A stretch of 6,117 bases of DNA, from positions 1-6,117 of the forward strand of contig JACMKL010000579.1 of the NCBI GenBank assembly GCA_014380105.1, read 5' to 3'. This DNA comes from Candidatus Melainabacteria bacterium (GTDB taxonomy: Bacteria; Cyanobacteriota; Vampirovibrionia; Obscuribacterales; Obscuribacteraceae). The notes under the pieces were generated by a model. It ran no database searches. It had not been told where the DNA came from and was given only the letters and a program-made list of their open reading frames with translations. Positions 5,697-6,117 of this stretch are shown here, piece by piece. The translations under genes and the position numbers were made by a program. Every line of letters starts with the position of its first letter. The stretch's first letter is position 1.

Positions 5697-6117
5697 ATGA
5701 AAGCTTTAGTTATTGGCGGAAACGGCTTTATTGGCTGCCATTTAGTAGATCAGCTCTTAGCTGAAGGTCACTCAGTCAGAGTTTTCGACCGCTACCCGAG
5801 CCGCTTCAGAGAAGAATTACCAGCAGTCGACTATCACATGGGCGACCTCGGCAATCATGGCGAGCTCGCGACAGCGGTTAAAGAGATGGACTGGGTTTTC
5901 CATCTCGCCTACACGACCCTGCCTCAGACCTCCAACGATGACCCTGTTTACGACATTCGCTCGAATATCGCTGACTCTGTGCAGCTTTTCCAAGAGTGCC
6001 GCACATCCGGCGTCAAAAAAGTGGTGTTCATCTCGTCCGGCGGCACCGTTTATGGCGTGCCCAACAGTGTGCCAATCACCGAAGAGCATTCCACAGAACC
6101 GATTTGCTCATACGGCA
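5697..6117 (+). CDS. NAD-dependent epimerase/dehydratase, extended SDR (3' end outside window)
   Basis: The first 140 residues of a nucleotide-sugar epimerase/dehydratase of the GalE-like extended SDR class. The Rossmann NAD-binding loop GGNGFIG is at 7-13, and the acid ending the second strand, expected to hold the adenosine ribose of NAD, is D31. D50 in the MGDL segment and the HLA motif (69-71, VFHLAY) are in the usual order. The active-site strand FISSGGTVYG spans 111-120, with the catalytic Ser/Thr position near T117. SYG at 138-140 should contain the catalytic Tyr (Y139) of YxxxK; the Lys lies just past the window end. Full members are about 300-350 residues, so over half is missing and the substrate (UDP-glucose, UDP-GlcNAc or another) cannot be decided. 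ATG 5697 is the only usable start: the frame is open back to the preceding stop but has no other start codon. Its own Shine-Dalgarno is weak. It follows the plus-strand glycosyltransferase and probably makes the activated sugar for the cluster. Confidence 0.9.
   Translation, partial: MKALVIGGNGFIGCHLVDQLLAEGHSVRVFDRYPSRFREELPAVDYHMGDLGNHGELATAVKEMDWVFHLAYTTLPQTSNDDPVYDIRSNIADSVQLFQECRTSGVKKVVFISSGGTVYGVPNSVPITEEHSTEPICSYG

Noticed and set aside
5817..6089. A 90-codon open frame on the minus strand
   Set aside because: It is antisense to the epimerase, whose SDR motifs are unmistakable.
1..6117. Search for tRNA, rRNA, CRISPR arrays, insertion-sequence ends and long direct repeats
   Set aside because: Nothing was seen by reading; the window is nearly all coding and the only repeats noted are short words expected by chance.

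Overview
This looks like a piece of a bacterial cell-envelope or exopolysaccharide gene cluster. It holds four sizeable protein-coding genes plus the start of a fifth, packed tightly on alternating strands. Base composition is moderate (about half GC by eye). GTG and TTG start codons seem to be used, and ribosome binding sites are mostly weak. Nothing here fixes the phylum. The mix of YfhO-type, GT4 and DUF4915-like proteins occurs in several environmental lineages, so no taxonomic call is made.

Layout. 1-1592 (+) is the C-terminal part of a YfhO-family membrane protein, which enters the window already open. 1593-1670 is a short gap with no convincing signal. 1671-2615 (+) is a soluble protein resembling the uncharacterised TIGR03032/DUF4915 family, starting at TTG or GTG. 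It overlaps tail-to-tail by 15 bp with a GT4 glycosyltransferase on the minus strand (2601 to about 4121). That gene is divergent from a second, distinct GT4 glycosyltransferase (about 4194-5615, +). An 81-nt gap then holds a strong Shine-Dalgarno sequence and a possible 14-codon leader ORF. The window ends inside an extended-SDR NAD-dependent epimerase/dehydratase (5697 to beyond 6117, +).

Inferred joint role. The epimerase would interconvert or modify a nucleotide sugar. The two GT-B (GT4) enzymes would transfer sugars to a growing glycan or lipid carrier on the cytoplasmic side. The YfhO protein, with its large extracytoplasmic region, would act on the outer face of the membrane, as in polyprenyl-phosphate-sugar-dependent polymer glycosylation. 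The DUF4915-like protein has no established function.

Points most worth a second look: (1) each glycosyltransferase departs from the GT4 EX7E motif at a different position, D-x7-E in one and E-x7-S in the other; (2) the strongest Shine-Dalgarno in the window precedes a 14-codon ORF that ends 7 nt before the epimerase start; (3) the DUF4915-like gene sits in a glycan locus; (4) a four-cysteine cluster lies in the N-domain of the plus-strand glycosyltransferase; (5) the minus-strand glycosyltransferase has a roughly 100-residue basic C-terminal extension. No mobile element, tRNA, rRNA or CRISPR array was seen, and I found no clearly novel multi-gene system.
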